From Gordonia polyisoprenivorans NBRC 16320 = JCM 10675 (GTDB lineage: Bacteria; Actinomycetota; Actinomycetes; Mycobacteriales; Mycobacteriaceae): DNA of 64,000 bases. Position 1 is the stretch's first letter, and every line of letters begins with the position of its first letter. The notes under the pieces are model-generated. The model saw only the letters and a list, made by a program, of their open reading frames with translations. It was not told the DNA's origin and did no database searches. A program made the translations under genes and the position numbers. Shown here piece by piece: positions 24,969-33,442 of this stretch. Location of the stretch: positions 62,001 to 126,000 of the forward strand of contig NZ_BAEI01000064.1 in NCBI RefSeq assembly GCF_000241325.1. Reading direction: 5' to 3'.

Positions 24969-25030
24969 CGCGAGCCCGACTCACCGCAGCCGGTCGGGCT
25001 GCGACCGAGGGGGTATCCGAACCGGAGCCA

Positions 25031-25064
25031 CCTTGTATGCATACTTGCATGCAAGGTGTAGGGT
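25031..25064 (+). promoter_or_regulatory. GntR operator and promoter
   Basis: A 26-base imperfect palindrome (25031-25056) with outer arms CCTTG/CAAGG and inner arms ATGCA/TGCAT. TAGGGT at 25059-25064 is a plausible -10 that would start transcription at or near the GntR ATG (25071), giving a leaderless message under direct autoregulation. Confidence 0.65.
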
Positions 25065-25070
25065 CGCCGC

Positions 25071-25709
25071 ATGCCTGCACAGTGGTCCAACGCCGCAGAC
25101 GAGGCGTACGCCTCAACTCGCGAGCGCATCATCTCCGGCGCGCTCGCCGGTGGCACACTGCTCAGCGAGGTCGAGGTCGGCGCCGACCTCGGCCTGAGCA
25201 GAACGCCGGTGCACGAGGCGTTCCTACGACTGGCCGCCGAGCAGTTCCTCACTCTCATCCCGCGCCGCGGAGCGGTGGTCAGTCCGGTCACCGCGACCGA
25301 GGCCGCCGACGTGCTCGCCATGCGTCAGGCCATCGAAACTGCCTCTGCACGGCAGGTTTTCGCAGCAGGCGGTCCGTCTGCGGAGTTTCGTGAGTTGATC
25401 GAGCGCAACCTCGCCCGGCAGGCCGGTCTCGCCGCGGACGCCGACGTCGACGGCTTCGTCGAGGCCGACGACGAGTTCCACCTCCTGGCGGTACGCGCGT
25501 CGAACAACCCGATCGCCGCGCACTTCTACGAGCTCCTGCGCGGGCGGCAACAGCGTCTGCGCAATGTGCTGCTGCGGATCGATCCGGCCACCCTCCCGGC
25601 CTCGCACGACGATCACCAACGGCTGGCGGCCTGCCTGTTCGCCGGAGAGCGGGAGGAGTACGAGCGCCTCCTCGAAGCGCATCTCGCGCGCTATCAGGGC
25701 GCGATATGA
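25071..25709 (+). CDS. GntR-family regulator, FCD type
   Basis: 212-residue FadR-subfamily GntR regulator. The winged helix covers about residues 8-75 (YASTRERIISGALAGG, then LGLSRTPVHEAFLRLAAEQF), and the all-helical FCD effector domain follows with ADDEFHLLAVRASNN and HDDHQRLAACLFAG, which contain metal-ligand Asp/His positions of the family. A large palindrome lies immediately upstream. Its stop overlaps the MFS gene start (ATGA), so the transporter is co-transcribed and is the likely target. No ribosome site precedes the ATG, in keeping with a leaderless start. Confidence 0.92.
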   Translation: MPAQWSNAADEAYASTRERIISGALAGGTLLSEVEVGADLGLSRTPVHEAFLRLAAEQFLTLIPRRGAVVSPVTATEAADVLAMRQAIETASARQVFAAGGPSAEFRELIERNLARQAGLAADADVDGFVEADDEFHLLAVRASNNPIAAHFYELLRGRQQRLRNVLLRIDPATLPASHDDHQRLAACLFAGEREEYERLLEAHLARYQGAI

Positions 25710-26962
25710 GTTCGTCGATGCCCATCCGCGCCGGCGCCACCGTGTCGCCGCGTGACCAGCGCGGTCCGGATCGTCGGCCATGGGTCCTGGTGTTCGGCGC
25801 GCTGTTCGTCTGCGCCTGGTCGGGCAACCAGTTCAGCCCGCTGCTGCTGATGTATCGCGATGTCGAGCACTACTCGTCGGCGACGGTGACCCTGTTCCTC
25901 GGGGTCTACGTCGCGGGACTGGCTCCCGCACTGATCATCGCCGGAGCGGTGTCGGATCACCTGGGCCGCCGGTTGCCGATGATCGCGGGCGTCGCCTTCG
26001 GTGTGGCGGGCAGCGTGCTGCTGGCGTTCGACGAACTCGGCCAGTTCCCGATCATCGCGGGTCGGCTGTTGGCCGGCATGTCGGTCGGGACCGCGATGTC
26101 GGTGGGCACGAGTTGGCTCAAGGAATTGTCGACGGCGCCGTTCGATCCGGCCGCCGACCGCGGCGCCGGCGCTCGTCGGGCGTCACTGGCGTTCACCCTG
26201 GGCTCGGCCTCGGGTGCGTTGATCGCCGGGTGTATCGCCCAATGGGGGCCGATTCCGCAGATCCTGCCGTTCATCCTGCACATCGCGGTGTCGGCGCCGT
26301 TCCTGGTGCTGATCGGCCGCGCACCGGAGACGGTGCGACCCCAGGCGCCGGCACCGATCTCGGCCCGGCTGCGGGTCACCTCGGCGCGTCACCGGCGCTT
26401 CGTGCGTGTCGTGATGATCTGTGGCCCCTGGCTTTTCGTCGCCTGCGGGCTCTCCTACGGCTACCAGCCGGTGCTGCTGGCCGACGCCGCGGGTGGCCTC
26501 GGGCTGGCGTACGCCACGCTGCTCAGCGTCATCGCACTCGGTGCCGGTGCTGCCATCCAACCGCTGGCGCGCCGCATCGACTCGCAGTCGAGTGCCCGCG
26601 GCCTCATCGTCGCACTGGTGATCCTCGTCGTCGGGATGGCGGTCATGCTGGTCGCGGTGACCACCGATGATCTGCTCATCGGGGTGGCCGCGAGTGTGGT
26701 GCTCGGCTGCGGCTTCGGCATCGGCCTGGTGTCGGGGTTGTTGGAGGTCCAACGGATCGCGCCCGCACACGAACTCGCCAAACTCACCGGTGTCTTCTAT
26801 GCGGTCGCCTACACCGGTTTCGCGGTCCCGACCCTGTTGGCCGCGCTGACACCGCCGTTCACCACCGTCGAGTTGCTGCTCATCCTCGCCGCGCTGCTCC
26901 TCGTGTCGCTGTTGGTGGTGATCGGCGGATCACGCAAGCATCTGCCTGCCACACTGGGGTGA
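25706..26962 (+). CDS. MFS transporter
   Basis: 418-residue major facilitator superfamily permease with 12 predicted membrane segments. The signature between segments 2 and 3 reads GAVSDHLGRRLPMIAG, and segment 5 region has RASLAFTLGSASGALIAG. The start overlaps the gntR stop. Substrate and direction are not evident; control by a GntR/FCD regulator suggests an organic acid or similar, by inference. A LysR gene follows 25 bases later on the same strand. Confidence 0.9.
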   Translation: MSSSMPIRAGATVSPRDQRGPDRRPWVLVFGALFVCAWSGNQFSPLLLMYRDVEHYSSATVTLFLGVYVAGLAPALIIAGAVSDHLGRRLPMIAGVAFGVAGSVLLAFDELGQFPIIAGRLLAGMSVGTAMSVGTSWLKELSTAPFDPAADRGAGARRASLAFTLGSASGALIAGCIAQWGPIPQILPFILHIAVSAPFLVLIGRAPETVRPQAPAPISARLRVTSARHRRFVRVVMICGPWLFVACGLSYGYQPVLLADAAGGLGLAYATLLSVIALGAGAAIQPLARRIDSQSSARGLIVALVILVVGMAVMLVAVTTDDLLIGVAASVVLGCGFGIGLVSGLLEVQRIAPAHELAKLTGVFYAVAYTGFAVPTLLAALTPPFTTVELLLILAALLLVSLLVVIGGSRKHLPATLG

Positions 26963-26987
26963 GCCGCGGCGAGGAGGACATCGGGAA

Positions 26988-27875
26988 GTGGATCTCACCA
27001 TCGTGCACCTGCGTTACTTCCTTGCGGTGGCCGAGGAACTGCACTTCACGCGCGCCGCGCAGCGCCTGCACATCTCGGCACCTTCGCTGAGCCAGCAGAT
27101 CCAGCAACTCGAACGCCGGACCGGCGTCACACTGTTCCGCCGCACCTCGCGGCAGGTTGAGCTCACAGCCGACGGCGCCGCCCTCGTCCGGCTCGCCCGT
27201 GACGCCGTCGCCGCGATGGACACCGTGATCGCCTGGGCCGACAGTTCGGGCACCGCGTCGGTGCTGCGCATCGGGATCGCGGCGTCGAGCGAGATGAGCA
27301 ACCGGCTGCTCGCGACGGCCGTCGAGCGCCACCCGGACACGACCTGGCAGATCCACGGCCTGCCACTCACCGATGCACTCACCGCGCTGCGTTCGGGAGA
27401 GGTCGACGTCTCGTTGATGATCGCCGATCAGCCGCCGGTCGAGCCGGCAGGGGTCGTGGTGCGACCCCTGTGGTCCGAGGATCGGGTGCTCGTCGTCAAC
27501 GAGGGGCATCGTCTCGCCGGGCGGGATTCGGTGACGCTGGCCGAAACCGACGATGAGACCTTCATCGGGATGCGTGGTGGCGGCGAATCGCAGAGTTGGT
27601 TCGTCGATCCGCGTCCGAGCGGTCGACATCTCGAGATACTGCCGCTGGCAACGCATTTCGACGAGGTCCTACAGCTGTGCAGCGCCGGGGTGGGAGTCAA
27701 CATCTGCGGATCGTCGGCCACGGTGACCCATGCGCGACCGGGTCTGCGGTACGTCCCGATCATCGACCTGGCGCCGGTCACGACCTACCTGTGTCACCTG
27801 CGTGCCAAGCCGAACGCCCTCGTCGACGCTTTCGCCGCCATCGCCGAACCGATCGCCGCCGACACTCGATCATGA
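26988..27875 (+). CDS. LysR-family transcriptional regulator
   Basis: 295-residue LysR regulator. The N-terminal winged helix is typical (LRYFLAVAEELHFTRAAQRL, then LSQQIQQLERRTGVTLF). The effector domain has LRIGIAASSEM at the hinge and GVGVNICGSSATVTHA near its end. The GTG start has GGGAAG directly upstream. A 27-base perfect inverted repeat covers its last codons and stop. It precedes the esterase-dioxygenase-sulfatase genes on the same strand, which it may regulate. Confidence 0.9.
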   Translation: MDLTIVHLRYFLAVAEELHFTRAAQRLHISAPSLSQQIQQLERRTGVTLFRRTSRQVELTADGAALVRLARDAVAAMDTVIAWADSSGTASVLRIGIAASSEMSNRLLATAVERHPDTTWQIHGLPLTDALTALRSGEVDVSLMIADQPPVEPAGVVVRPLWSEDRVLVVNEGHRLAGRDSVTLAETDDETFIGMRGGGESQSWFVDPRPSGRHLEILPLATHFDEVLQLCSAGVGVNICGSSATVTHARPGLRYVPIIDLAPVTTYLCHLRAKPNALVDAFAAIAEPIAADTRS

Positions 27876-27893
27876 GGCCGGGCCTCATGATCG
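27867..27893. terminator. 27-base perfect palindrome over the lysR stop codon
   Basis: 13-base arms (CGATCATGAGGCC at 27867-27879 and its complement at 27881-27893) around a single G. The stop TGA of lysR lies inside the left arm. It ends 12 bases before the esterase ATG. It could be a terminator, or an operator for the downstream unit. Confidence 0.5.
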
Positions 27894-27905
27894 TGAGGCG
27901 ATTCC

Positions 27906-28946
27906 ATGTGGACCAGATCACATCCCCGCGGTGACACTGGCACGGTGAGTTCCTCCCCGTCCGGCGCCGTGCAGCGCGACGTCGTCTACCGATCCCGGCC
28001 CTCCGGTGACCTGCTCCTCGATCTCGTCGGCCCCTCGGCCCCCGGACCCCATCCGGCCATCGTCTTCGTGCACGGTGGCGGATGGTTCACCGGCGACCGC
28101 ACGCTCTGCCCGGATCTGCACCGTCATTTCGCCGCAGCCGGATTCGTGATGGCAAGCATTGACTATCGACTCAGTGGTGACGCCCGATTCCCGGCGCAAC
28201 TCCACGACGTCCGTGCTGCGATCGACCATCTGCGCACTCGCGCAGACGAATACGGCATCGACCCCGAACGCATCGGGGTGTGGGGTGCCTCGGCCGGCGG
28301 TCACCTCGCCGCGCTCGTGGGACTCCACGCGCATCGCGCGCGACTGCCCGGCGAGGACGCCGACGTCGATGCCCGGGTGTCCGCCGTTGCCGAATCCTAT
28401 GGTCCGGCAACGCTGGTCGCCGGTGATGTGGCACCCGGACAGCCACTGCCCGGCGGCTCCACACCGGCTCTGACTCCCGAAGGGCGGCTCCTCGGTGGCG
28501 ACCCCGCCGACCTCCCCGAGGCCGCCCGCGCGGCGAGTCCGCTGTATCACGTCCACCGCGACGCCCCGCCCTTCCAGATCTCGCACGGTACCGCCGACGT
28601 CCTCGTCGGCGACGACCACAGCCGCCTGTTGTTCCGCGCGCTCGCCGACGCCGGGGTGGAGGCCGACCTCTACCTTGTCGACGGCTACCGGCACGGCTTC
28701 CTGAACCCGCCCCGACGATCCGACGTCCCGGGTCCGCCGGCGATGGACGAGGGCCGGCTCGCCGCGGAGGGTGCCGCTGCCGCTCTGCTGTATTCCGCCC
28801 GCAACGGCCGGGAGTCGCAGTGCCGCACCGACTTCGGCTTCGATAACGTCGCGGGATTCTTCGTCCGCCATCTGCACCCCGACGCGTCGGTCTCGCCGTC
28901 GTCGGCCCTGTCCCGACCCGCCCACACCTCAGGAGAGAAGTCATGA
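27906..28946 (+). CDS. Alpha/beta hydrolase, carboxylesterase (HSL/BD-FAE-like)
   Basis: 346-residue hydrolase with the HGGGW oxyanion-hole motif (VFVHGGGWFTGD) and nucleophile elbow WGASAGGHLAAL. The Asp is probably in ISHGTADVLVG and the His in GYRHGFLNP. This set points to a carboxylesterase or acyl-cleaving enzyme. ATG 27906 has GTGAGG about 6 bases upstream; GTG 27945 is an alternative that removes 13 unconserved-looking residues. The stop overlaps the bicupin start (ATGA), so ester cleavage and the dioxygenase step are probably in one pathway. Confidence 0.85.
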   Translation: MWTRSHPRGDTGTVSSSPSGAVQRDVVYRSRPSGDLLLDLVGPSAPGPHPAIVFVHGGGWFTGDRTLCPDLHRHFAAAGFVMASIDYRLSGDARFPAQLHDVRAAIDHLRTRADEYGIDPERIGVWGASAGGHLAALVGLHAHRARLPGEDADVDARVSAVAESYGPATLVAGDVAPGQPLPGGSTPALTPEGRLLGGDPADLPEAARAASPLYHVHRDAPPFQISHGTADVLVGDDHSRLLFRALADAGVEADLYLVDGYRHGFLNPPRRSDVPGPPAMDEGRLAAEGAAAALLYSARNGRESQCRTDFGFDNVAGFFVRHLHPDASVSPSSALSRPAHTSGEKS

Positions 28947-30016
28947 CCACCACCATCGACCCGGAAGCCATGCATGATCGTGCCCCGATCATCGATGCCC
29001 TCCCCGGTGAAGCCGTCCCGTATCGCCTCGCGAGTGGGGAGGGGCTGCGCTACGAGATCGACAACCAGCTCTGGACGGTCATCGCGCGAACGGCCGATAC
29101 CGGCGGATTGTTCGACGCCGCATTCATTCTCGGCCCGCGAGGCGCGGGCGCCGCATTCCACGTCCTGCCGAACCATCAACGCTCGTATCACGTCTTCGAG
29201 GGCTCGGTGCAGTTCTGGCTCCCGGGGCGCAGCCGTGTTCTCGCGCCCGGTGACTCCATCCACGTACCGCCGGGAACACCGGTCGCCTACCGCATGCTCG
29301 GTCACTGCTCGCGCATCCTGTTCTTTTCCGCTCCGGGTGGTGCGTTGGACGCACTCGCCGGCAGTGGCGCGGGGGTGGACTCACACATCTACTCCGCCGA
29401 TGCGCACGCAGGTGTGAAAACCCCACTGACAGAACTCTTCTCGGCGATCGGTGTACGTGCCCACGACGAGGCGCTCGCGGCGGCATCCGACGAGTGGGAC
29501 GACGCGCTGCCGTCGGGGCCGCAGGGATATTTCCTACGGGCACTCACCGGGGATCGGCGCGCCTGGCCGGACTCCCTCAACTCCTATCAGGCGCGCGGTG
29601 CCAACACCGGAGGCCGGTACTTCTCGGTGCTCACCCTCGGCGGCCGGTCGCCGTACATCCCGCAGCACTTCCATCGCCACCACACGGAGAACTTCTTCGT
29701 CCTCTCCGGCCGGGTATGGCTGTACGTCAACGGCGTCGAGACCCTGCTCACCGCCGGGGATTACCTGCACGCACCGGCCGGCACCATCCACAGCTTCGCC
29801 TTCGACGCGCACACCACCCGGATGCTGGGCATCCTGACCTCTGATGTGTTCGAGAACTTCTTCGACGTCACCGGCGAGGCCACCGACGACCTCGTCTACA
29901 CCGAGGGTCTGATCAACCCGGAGCACATGATGGGCAAGCTCGGCGCGGCCATGGCCGACCTCGACCTCGAGTTCGTCGGTCCGCCGCCGACGCGGACACA
30001 TGGACTCGACCTCTGA
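28943..30016 (+). CDS. Bicupin dioxygenase, quercetinase-like
   Basis: 357-residue bicupin resembling quercetin 2,3-dioxygenases of the Bacillus YxaG/QdoI type in length and layout. The C-terminal cupin has the full metal set: H242 and H244 in HFHRHHTE with E249, and H283 in AGTIHSF. The N-terminal cupin is less regular (H73, H77 and a YHVFEG stretch), so one metal site may be lost or altered. Flavonol ring cleavage is the nearest known reaction, but cupin substrate calls from sequence are weak. It starts within the esterase stop and ends 42 bases before the sulfatase. Confidence 0.8.
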   Translation: MTTTIDPEAMHDRAPIIDALPGEAVPYRLASGEGLRYEIDNQLWTVIARTADTGGLFDAAFILGPRGAGAAFHVLPNHQRSYHVFEGSVQFWLPGRSRVLAPGDSIHVPPGTPVAYRMLGHCSRILFFSAPGGALDALAGSGAGVDSHIYSADAHAGVKTPLTELFSAIGVRAHDEALAAASDEWDDALPSGPQGYFLRALTGDRRAWPDSLNSYQARGANTGGRYFSVLTLGGRSPYIPQHFHRHHTENFFVLSGRVWLYVNGVETLLTAGDYLHAPAGTIHSFAFDAHTTRMLGILTSDVFENFFDVTGEATDDLVYTEGLINPEHMMGKLGAAMADLDLEFVGPPPTRTHGLDL

Positions 30017-30058
30017 CCGTTTGCGACAGCAGAACAGCGCTGCGTGCATCATGGGACG

Positions 30059-31585
30059 ATGCCCATTGACGATGTGCACGACAGCGCGGAACCGGATCGG
30101 AGCGCGCCGGATCGGACAGTAGGAGAACCGGCCCGCGAGAACGTGATCCTGGTGCATTGGCACGATCTCGGCCGTCACCTGAGCTGTTACGGCGCCGACG
30201 GCGTCGAGAGCCCGCATCTGGATCGGCTGGCGGCCTCGGGTATTCGCTTCGCCGATGCGCACGCGACCGCGCCGCTGTGCTCACCGGCACGCGGATCGCT
30301 GTTCACCGGGCAATATCCGCACCGCAACGGGCTCGTCGGGTTGGCCCATCACGGGTTCGCCTACCGCGAGGGGGTGCGCACGCTGCCGCAGATCCTGGGT
30401 GAGGCGGGCTACCGGACGGTCCTGTTCGGCATGCAACACGAGAGCACCGACCCGACGAGCATCGGCTTCGACTCGGTCGACGTGTCCGACTCGCGTTGCG
30501 ATTACGTCGTCGCCGAGTCGCAGTGGTGGTTGGGCCACCACGTCCGTACCGCACCGCAGCAGCCGTTCCTGCTGACCGCGGGGTTCTTCGAGACCCATCG
30601 CCCCTACCCCGAGGACGAGTATCCGCCCGCCGACACCTCCGGCATCGACGTCCCCGGATTCCTTCCCGACACCACCGATGTGCGTGAGGACCTGGCAGGA
30701 CTGCACGGCAGCATCACCAAGGCCGACGCCGCGGTCGGCCGGTTGCTCGAGACGGTCGCCGATCTCGGGCTCACCGAGAACACGTGGATCGTCTTCGTCG
30801 CCGACCACGGCCTGGCGTTTCCCCGCGCGAAGTCGACGCTCTACGCCCAGGGCACCGGGATCGCGCTGATCATCCGGCCGCCGGCGGCGCGTGTGATGTC
30901 ACCGCAGGTCTACGACGGCCTGTTCTCCGGGGTCGACCTCACCCCGACGATCCTCGATCTGCTCGGACTCGGCGTGCCCGCCGATGTCGACGGTGACTCG
31001 CACGCCGCGCAACTCGTCCGAGCGGGTCGGTCGGTCCGCGACGAGGTCTGCCGCGACGAGGTCTGCCGCGACGAGGTCTACACCGAAAAGACCTATCACG
31101 ACGCGTTCGATCCGATCCGCGCCGTCCGCACCAAGCACCACAGCTACATCGAGAACTACGCGCACCGACCCGAGCTGCTGTTGCCCCTCGACATCGCCGA
31201 CAGCGCCTCGGCGCGCTCGATCGATCCGGCGGTGACCGAACGCGACCGGCCCCGTGTCGAGCTCTACGACCTCGATTCCGATCCGGATGAGCGCAACAAC
31301 GTCGCCGAGGATCCCGCCTACGCGCAGATCCGCGCCGATCTCGCCGACCGTCTTGCCCGGTGGCGCACGAGTACCGGTGACGAGCTCCCCACCGAACCCG
31401 AGGGCACCGCCATCGCCGAGCGATTCATGGCGGCCTTCCACGCGAAAGCCCTCGACACCGCACCGGAGGAAGAGGCCTTGCCCTCGCGGCGTCCGCTCGG
31501 TGCGCGCCGTGAGCTCGACGGCGACATCACCTCCGGTGAGGGCGATGCGGTGCGCGCGTCCGCTGCCGACCGCACACCCCGCTGA
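30059..31585 (+). CDS. Sulfatase family hydrolase
   Basis: 508-residue type I sulfatase. The formylglycine signature CSPARG begins at Cys74 (C-x-P-x-R), inside CSPARGSLFTGQYPHRNG, the form that needs a formylglycine-generating enzyme. Metal ligands are suggested by HDLGRH near the N-terminus and VADHGLAF in the middle. It hydrolyses a sulfate ester; the natural substrate is unknown. The C-terminal half contains three copies of RDEVC/RDEVY, from a 15-bp tandem repeat. ATG 30059 is chosen; GTG 30044 is an alternative, and neither has a strong ribosome site. No signal peptide is seen, so it is probably cytoplasmic. Confidence 0.88.
   Translation: MPIDDVHDSAEPDRSAPDRTVGEPARENVILVHWHDLGRHLSCYGADGVESPHLDRLAASGIRFADAHATAPLCSPARGSLFTGQYPHRNGLVGLAHHGFAYREGVRTLPQILGEAGYRTVLFGMQHESTDPTSIGFDSVDVSDSRCDYVVAESQWWLGHHVRTAPQQPFLLTAGFFETHRPYPEDEYPPADTSGIDVPGFLPDTTDVREDLAGLHGSITKADAAVGRLLETVADLGLTENTWIVFVADHGLAFPRAKSTLYAQGTGIALIIRPPAARVMSPQVYDGLFSGVDLTPTILDLLGLGVPADVDGDSHAAQLVRAGRSVRDEVCRDEVCRDEVYTEKTYHDAFDPIRAVRTKHHSYIENYAHRPELLLPLDIADSASARSIDPAVTERDRPRVELYDLDSDPDERNNVAEDPAYAQIRADLADRLARWRTSTGDELPTEPEGTAIAERFMAAFHAKALDTAPEEEALPSRRPLGARRELDGDITSGEGDAVRASAADRTPR
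31036..31080 (+). repeat. Three 15-bp tandem repeats inside the sulfatase gene
   Basis: CCGCGACGAGGTCTG occurs at 31036-31050 and 31051-31065, then once more with the last base A (31066-31080). The frame is kept because 15 is a multiple of three, giving repeated RDEVC. Copy number may vary between strains. Confidence 0.9.
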
Positions 31586-31645
31586 GCTTTCACCCTGATC
31601 GCGAAAAGTCAACAATTACCCGCGTATTGAGGTAAAAAGCCCAGG

Positions 31646-31673
31646 TTGCGCTCGGTTTCGGCGTGGTTAGACT
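31646..31673 (+). promoter_or_regulatory. stf0 operon promoter, probably leaderless
   Basis: TTGCGC (31646-31651) and TAGACT (31668-31673) are separated by 16 bases. The expected transcription start, about 7 bases after the -10, is the A of the stf0 ATG at 31680. No ribosome site precedes that ATG, which agrees with a leaderless message. Confidence 0.55.
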
Positions 31674-31679
31674 GAGCCG

Positions 31680-32480
31680 ATGCCCCACCCGCAGAGCTAC
31701 CTGGTGTGTGCGAGCCAGCGTAGCGGTAGCACCTTGCTCGTCGAGTCACTCGCGGCCACCGGGGTGGCCGGAACGCCCGAGGAGTTCTTCCAGTACTTCG
31801 CCTCGTCCTCGGAATCGCCACAACCCCGTGAATGGTTTGCCGGAGTGCGGGATTCGGCGATACTCGATCTGCTCGACGAGGTCGACGGCGGCACCGTGGA
31901 CACCCGCGACTTCACCCGGTGGCAGGCCGATGTCCTGGCCGCTGGTCGCAGCGCCAACGGGGTCTGGGGCGGCAAACTGATGTGGAATCAGACACCGCTG
32001 CTCATCGCGCGGACCCGGGTCGGCTCGGGATCGTTGCGGACCGCTCTGCGCGAACTCCTCGGGGCCGATCCGCTGTTCGTCCACGTGTTCCGCGATGACG
32101 TTGTGCCGCAAGCGGTGTCGATGTGGCGGGCGGTACAGACGCGCGTCTGGCGCGACGGGCACGGTCCGCACTTCGACCCCGCGCGTGATGAACGCGCACA
32201 GTACAACGCCGAGGGGATCGCGCATCTCGCGGCGATCCTCGCCGATCAGGAGCGGCAGTGGCGCCGCTGGTTCGCCGACGAGGGCATCACGCCGATCGAC
32301 ATCGAATTCGGCGAGCTGGTCAAGGATCCCCAGGGCACGACCGCCGCCGTGCTCGCTGCGCTGGGTCTCGATCCCGATCTGGCTCCGCCCCCTCCGATCG
32401 CACCGCAGTCCAACGCGAGGTCCAAGGAATGGGCGCAGCGCTACCGCCGTGATGCGGAAAGGAACGGATATCCGCTATGA
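31680..32480 (+). CDS. stf0: Trehalose 2-sulfotransferase (Stf0)
   Basis: 266-residue PAPS-dependent sulfotransferase. It follows the mycobacterial Stf0 pattern throughout: the PAPS loop ASQRSGSTLLVESL (from residue 11), TGVAGTPEEFFQY with the putative general-base Glu35, NGVWGGKLMWNQTPLL, and the C-terminal WAQRYRRDAERNGYPL. Stf0 makes trehalose-2-sulfate, the core of sulfolipid-1 in M. tuberculosis; M. smegmatis also has the enzyme. Its stop overlaps cysD (ATGA), so PAPS-making and PAPS-using enzymes are expressed together. The final product in this organism is unknown. The identification is from recalled sequence similarity and is strong. Confidence 0.92.
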   Translation: MPHPQSYLVCASQRSGSTLLVESLAATGVAGTPEEFFQYFASSSESPQPREWFAGVRDSAILDLLDEVDGGTVDTRDFTRWQADVLAAGRSANGVWGGKLMWNQTPLLIARTRVGSGSLRTALRELLGADPLFVHVFRDDVVPQAVSMWRAVQTRVWRDGHGPHFDPARDERAQYNAEGIAHLAAILADQERQWRRWFADEGITPIDIEFGELVKDPQGTTAAVLAALGLDPDLAPPPPIAPQSNARSKEWAQRYRRDAERNGYPL

Positions 32481-33442
32481 CTTCTCCCGATAACGCTACC
32501 CCCGAGAACGTGGCCACCGCCGAATTCGATCATGTTGCCGCACTGCGCATCCTGGAGTCCGAGGCGGTGCACATCATCCGCGAGGTGGTCGCCGAACTCG
32601 AGCGGCCGGTACTGCTGTTCTCCGGCGGCAAGGATTCGATCGTACTCCTTCGGCTGGCCGAGAAGGCTTTTCGGCCGCACCCTTTGCCGTTCCCGATCCT
32701 GCACGTCGACACCGGCCACAACTTCGACGAGGTCATCGAGTTCCGGGATCGGCGCGTGGCCGCGAGCGCCGACAACCCCGCAGGCATCAAACTCATCGTG
32801 GCGTCGGTACCCGACGCGATCGCCGCCGGGCGCATCGCCGAATCGACCGACCCGTCGGGATCACGCAACCGGCTGCAGACCCGGGTCCTGCTGGACGCCT
32901 TGGAAGAAGGGGGATTCGACGCGGCGTTCGGCGGTGCCCGCCGCGACGAGGACCGCGCCCGTGCCAAGGAACGGGTGTTCAGCTTCCGCGACGAGTTCGG
33001 ACAATGGGATCCGCGGGCCCAGCGTCCCGAACCCTGGTCGCTGTACAACGGTCGCATCCGGCGGGGCGAATCGGTCCGGGTGTTCCCGTTGTCGAACTGG
33101 ACCGAGACCGACATCTGGCGCTACATCGAACTCGAGGGGCTCGACCTGCCGTCGATCTACTACGCAGCGCAGCGCGAGGTCTTCGACCGGGACGGCATTC
33201 TGCTTGCGGTGTCGCCGTTTTCGCAGCCGCCCACAGCCGACGACGTGCGGACCGAATGGGTGCGATACCGCACCGTCGGTGACCTCACCATCACCGGTGC
33301 GGTGCGGTCGAGGGCCACCACCATTCCCGAGATCATCGCCGAGATCAGCGAGGCGACCGTCTCCGAGCGGGGTGAGACCCGTGCCGACGACCGGACGTCG
33401 TCGGCGGCGATGGAGGACCGCAAGCGAGAGGGATACTTCTGA
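32477..33442 (+). CDS. cysD: Sulfate adenylyltransferase subunit 2 (CysD)
   Basis: 321-residue PP-loop ATP sulfurylase subunit, which makes APS from sulfate and ATP together with the CysN GTPase. The PP motif is LLFSGGKDSIVLLRLA; other marks are HVDTGHNF, GGARRDEDRARAKERVFSFRDE (landmarks FGGARRDE, AKERVFSF) and LSNWTETDIWRYI, ending in the usual ERKREGYF-type tail. It overlaps stf0 upstream and cysNC downstream (TGATG), a tightly coupled trio. No cysH, cysC alone or sulfite reductase is adjacent, so the unit serves sulfation as much as assimilation. Confidence 0.96.
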   Translation: MTSPDNATPENVATAEFDHVAALRILESEAVHIIREVVAELERPVLLFSGGKDSIVLLRLAEKAFRPHPLPFPILHVDTGHNFDEVIEFRDRRVAASADNPAGIKLIVASVPDAIAAGRIAESTDPSGSRNRLQTRVLLDALEEGGFDAAFGGARRDEDRARAKERVFSFRDEFGQWDPRAQRPEPWSLYNGRIRRGESVRVFPLSNWTETDIWRYIELEGLDLPSIYYAAQREVFDRDGILLAVSPFSQPPTADDVRTEWVRYRTVGDLTITGAVRSRATTIPEIIAEISEATVSERGETRADDRTSSAAMEDRKREGYF

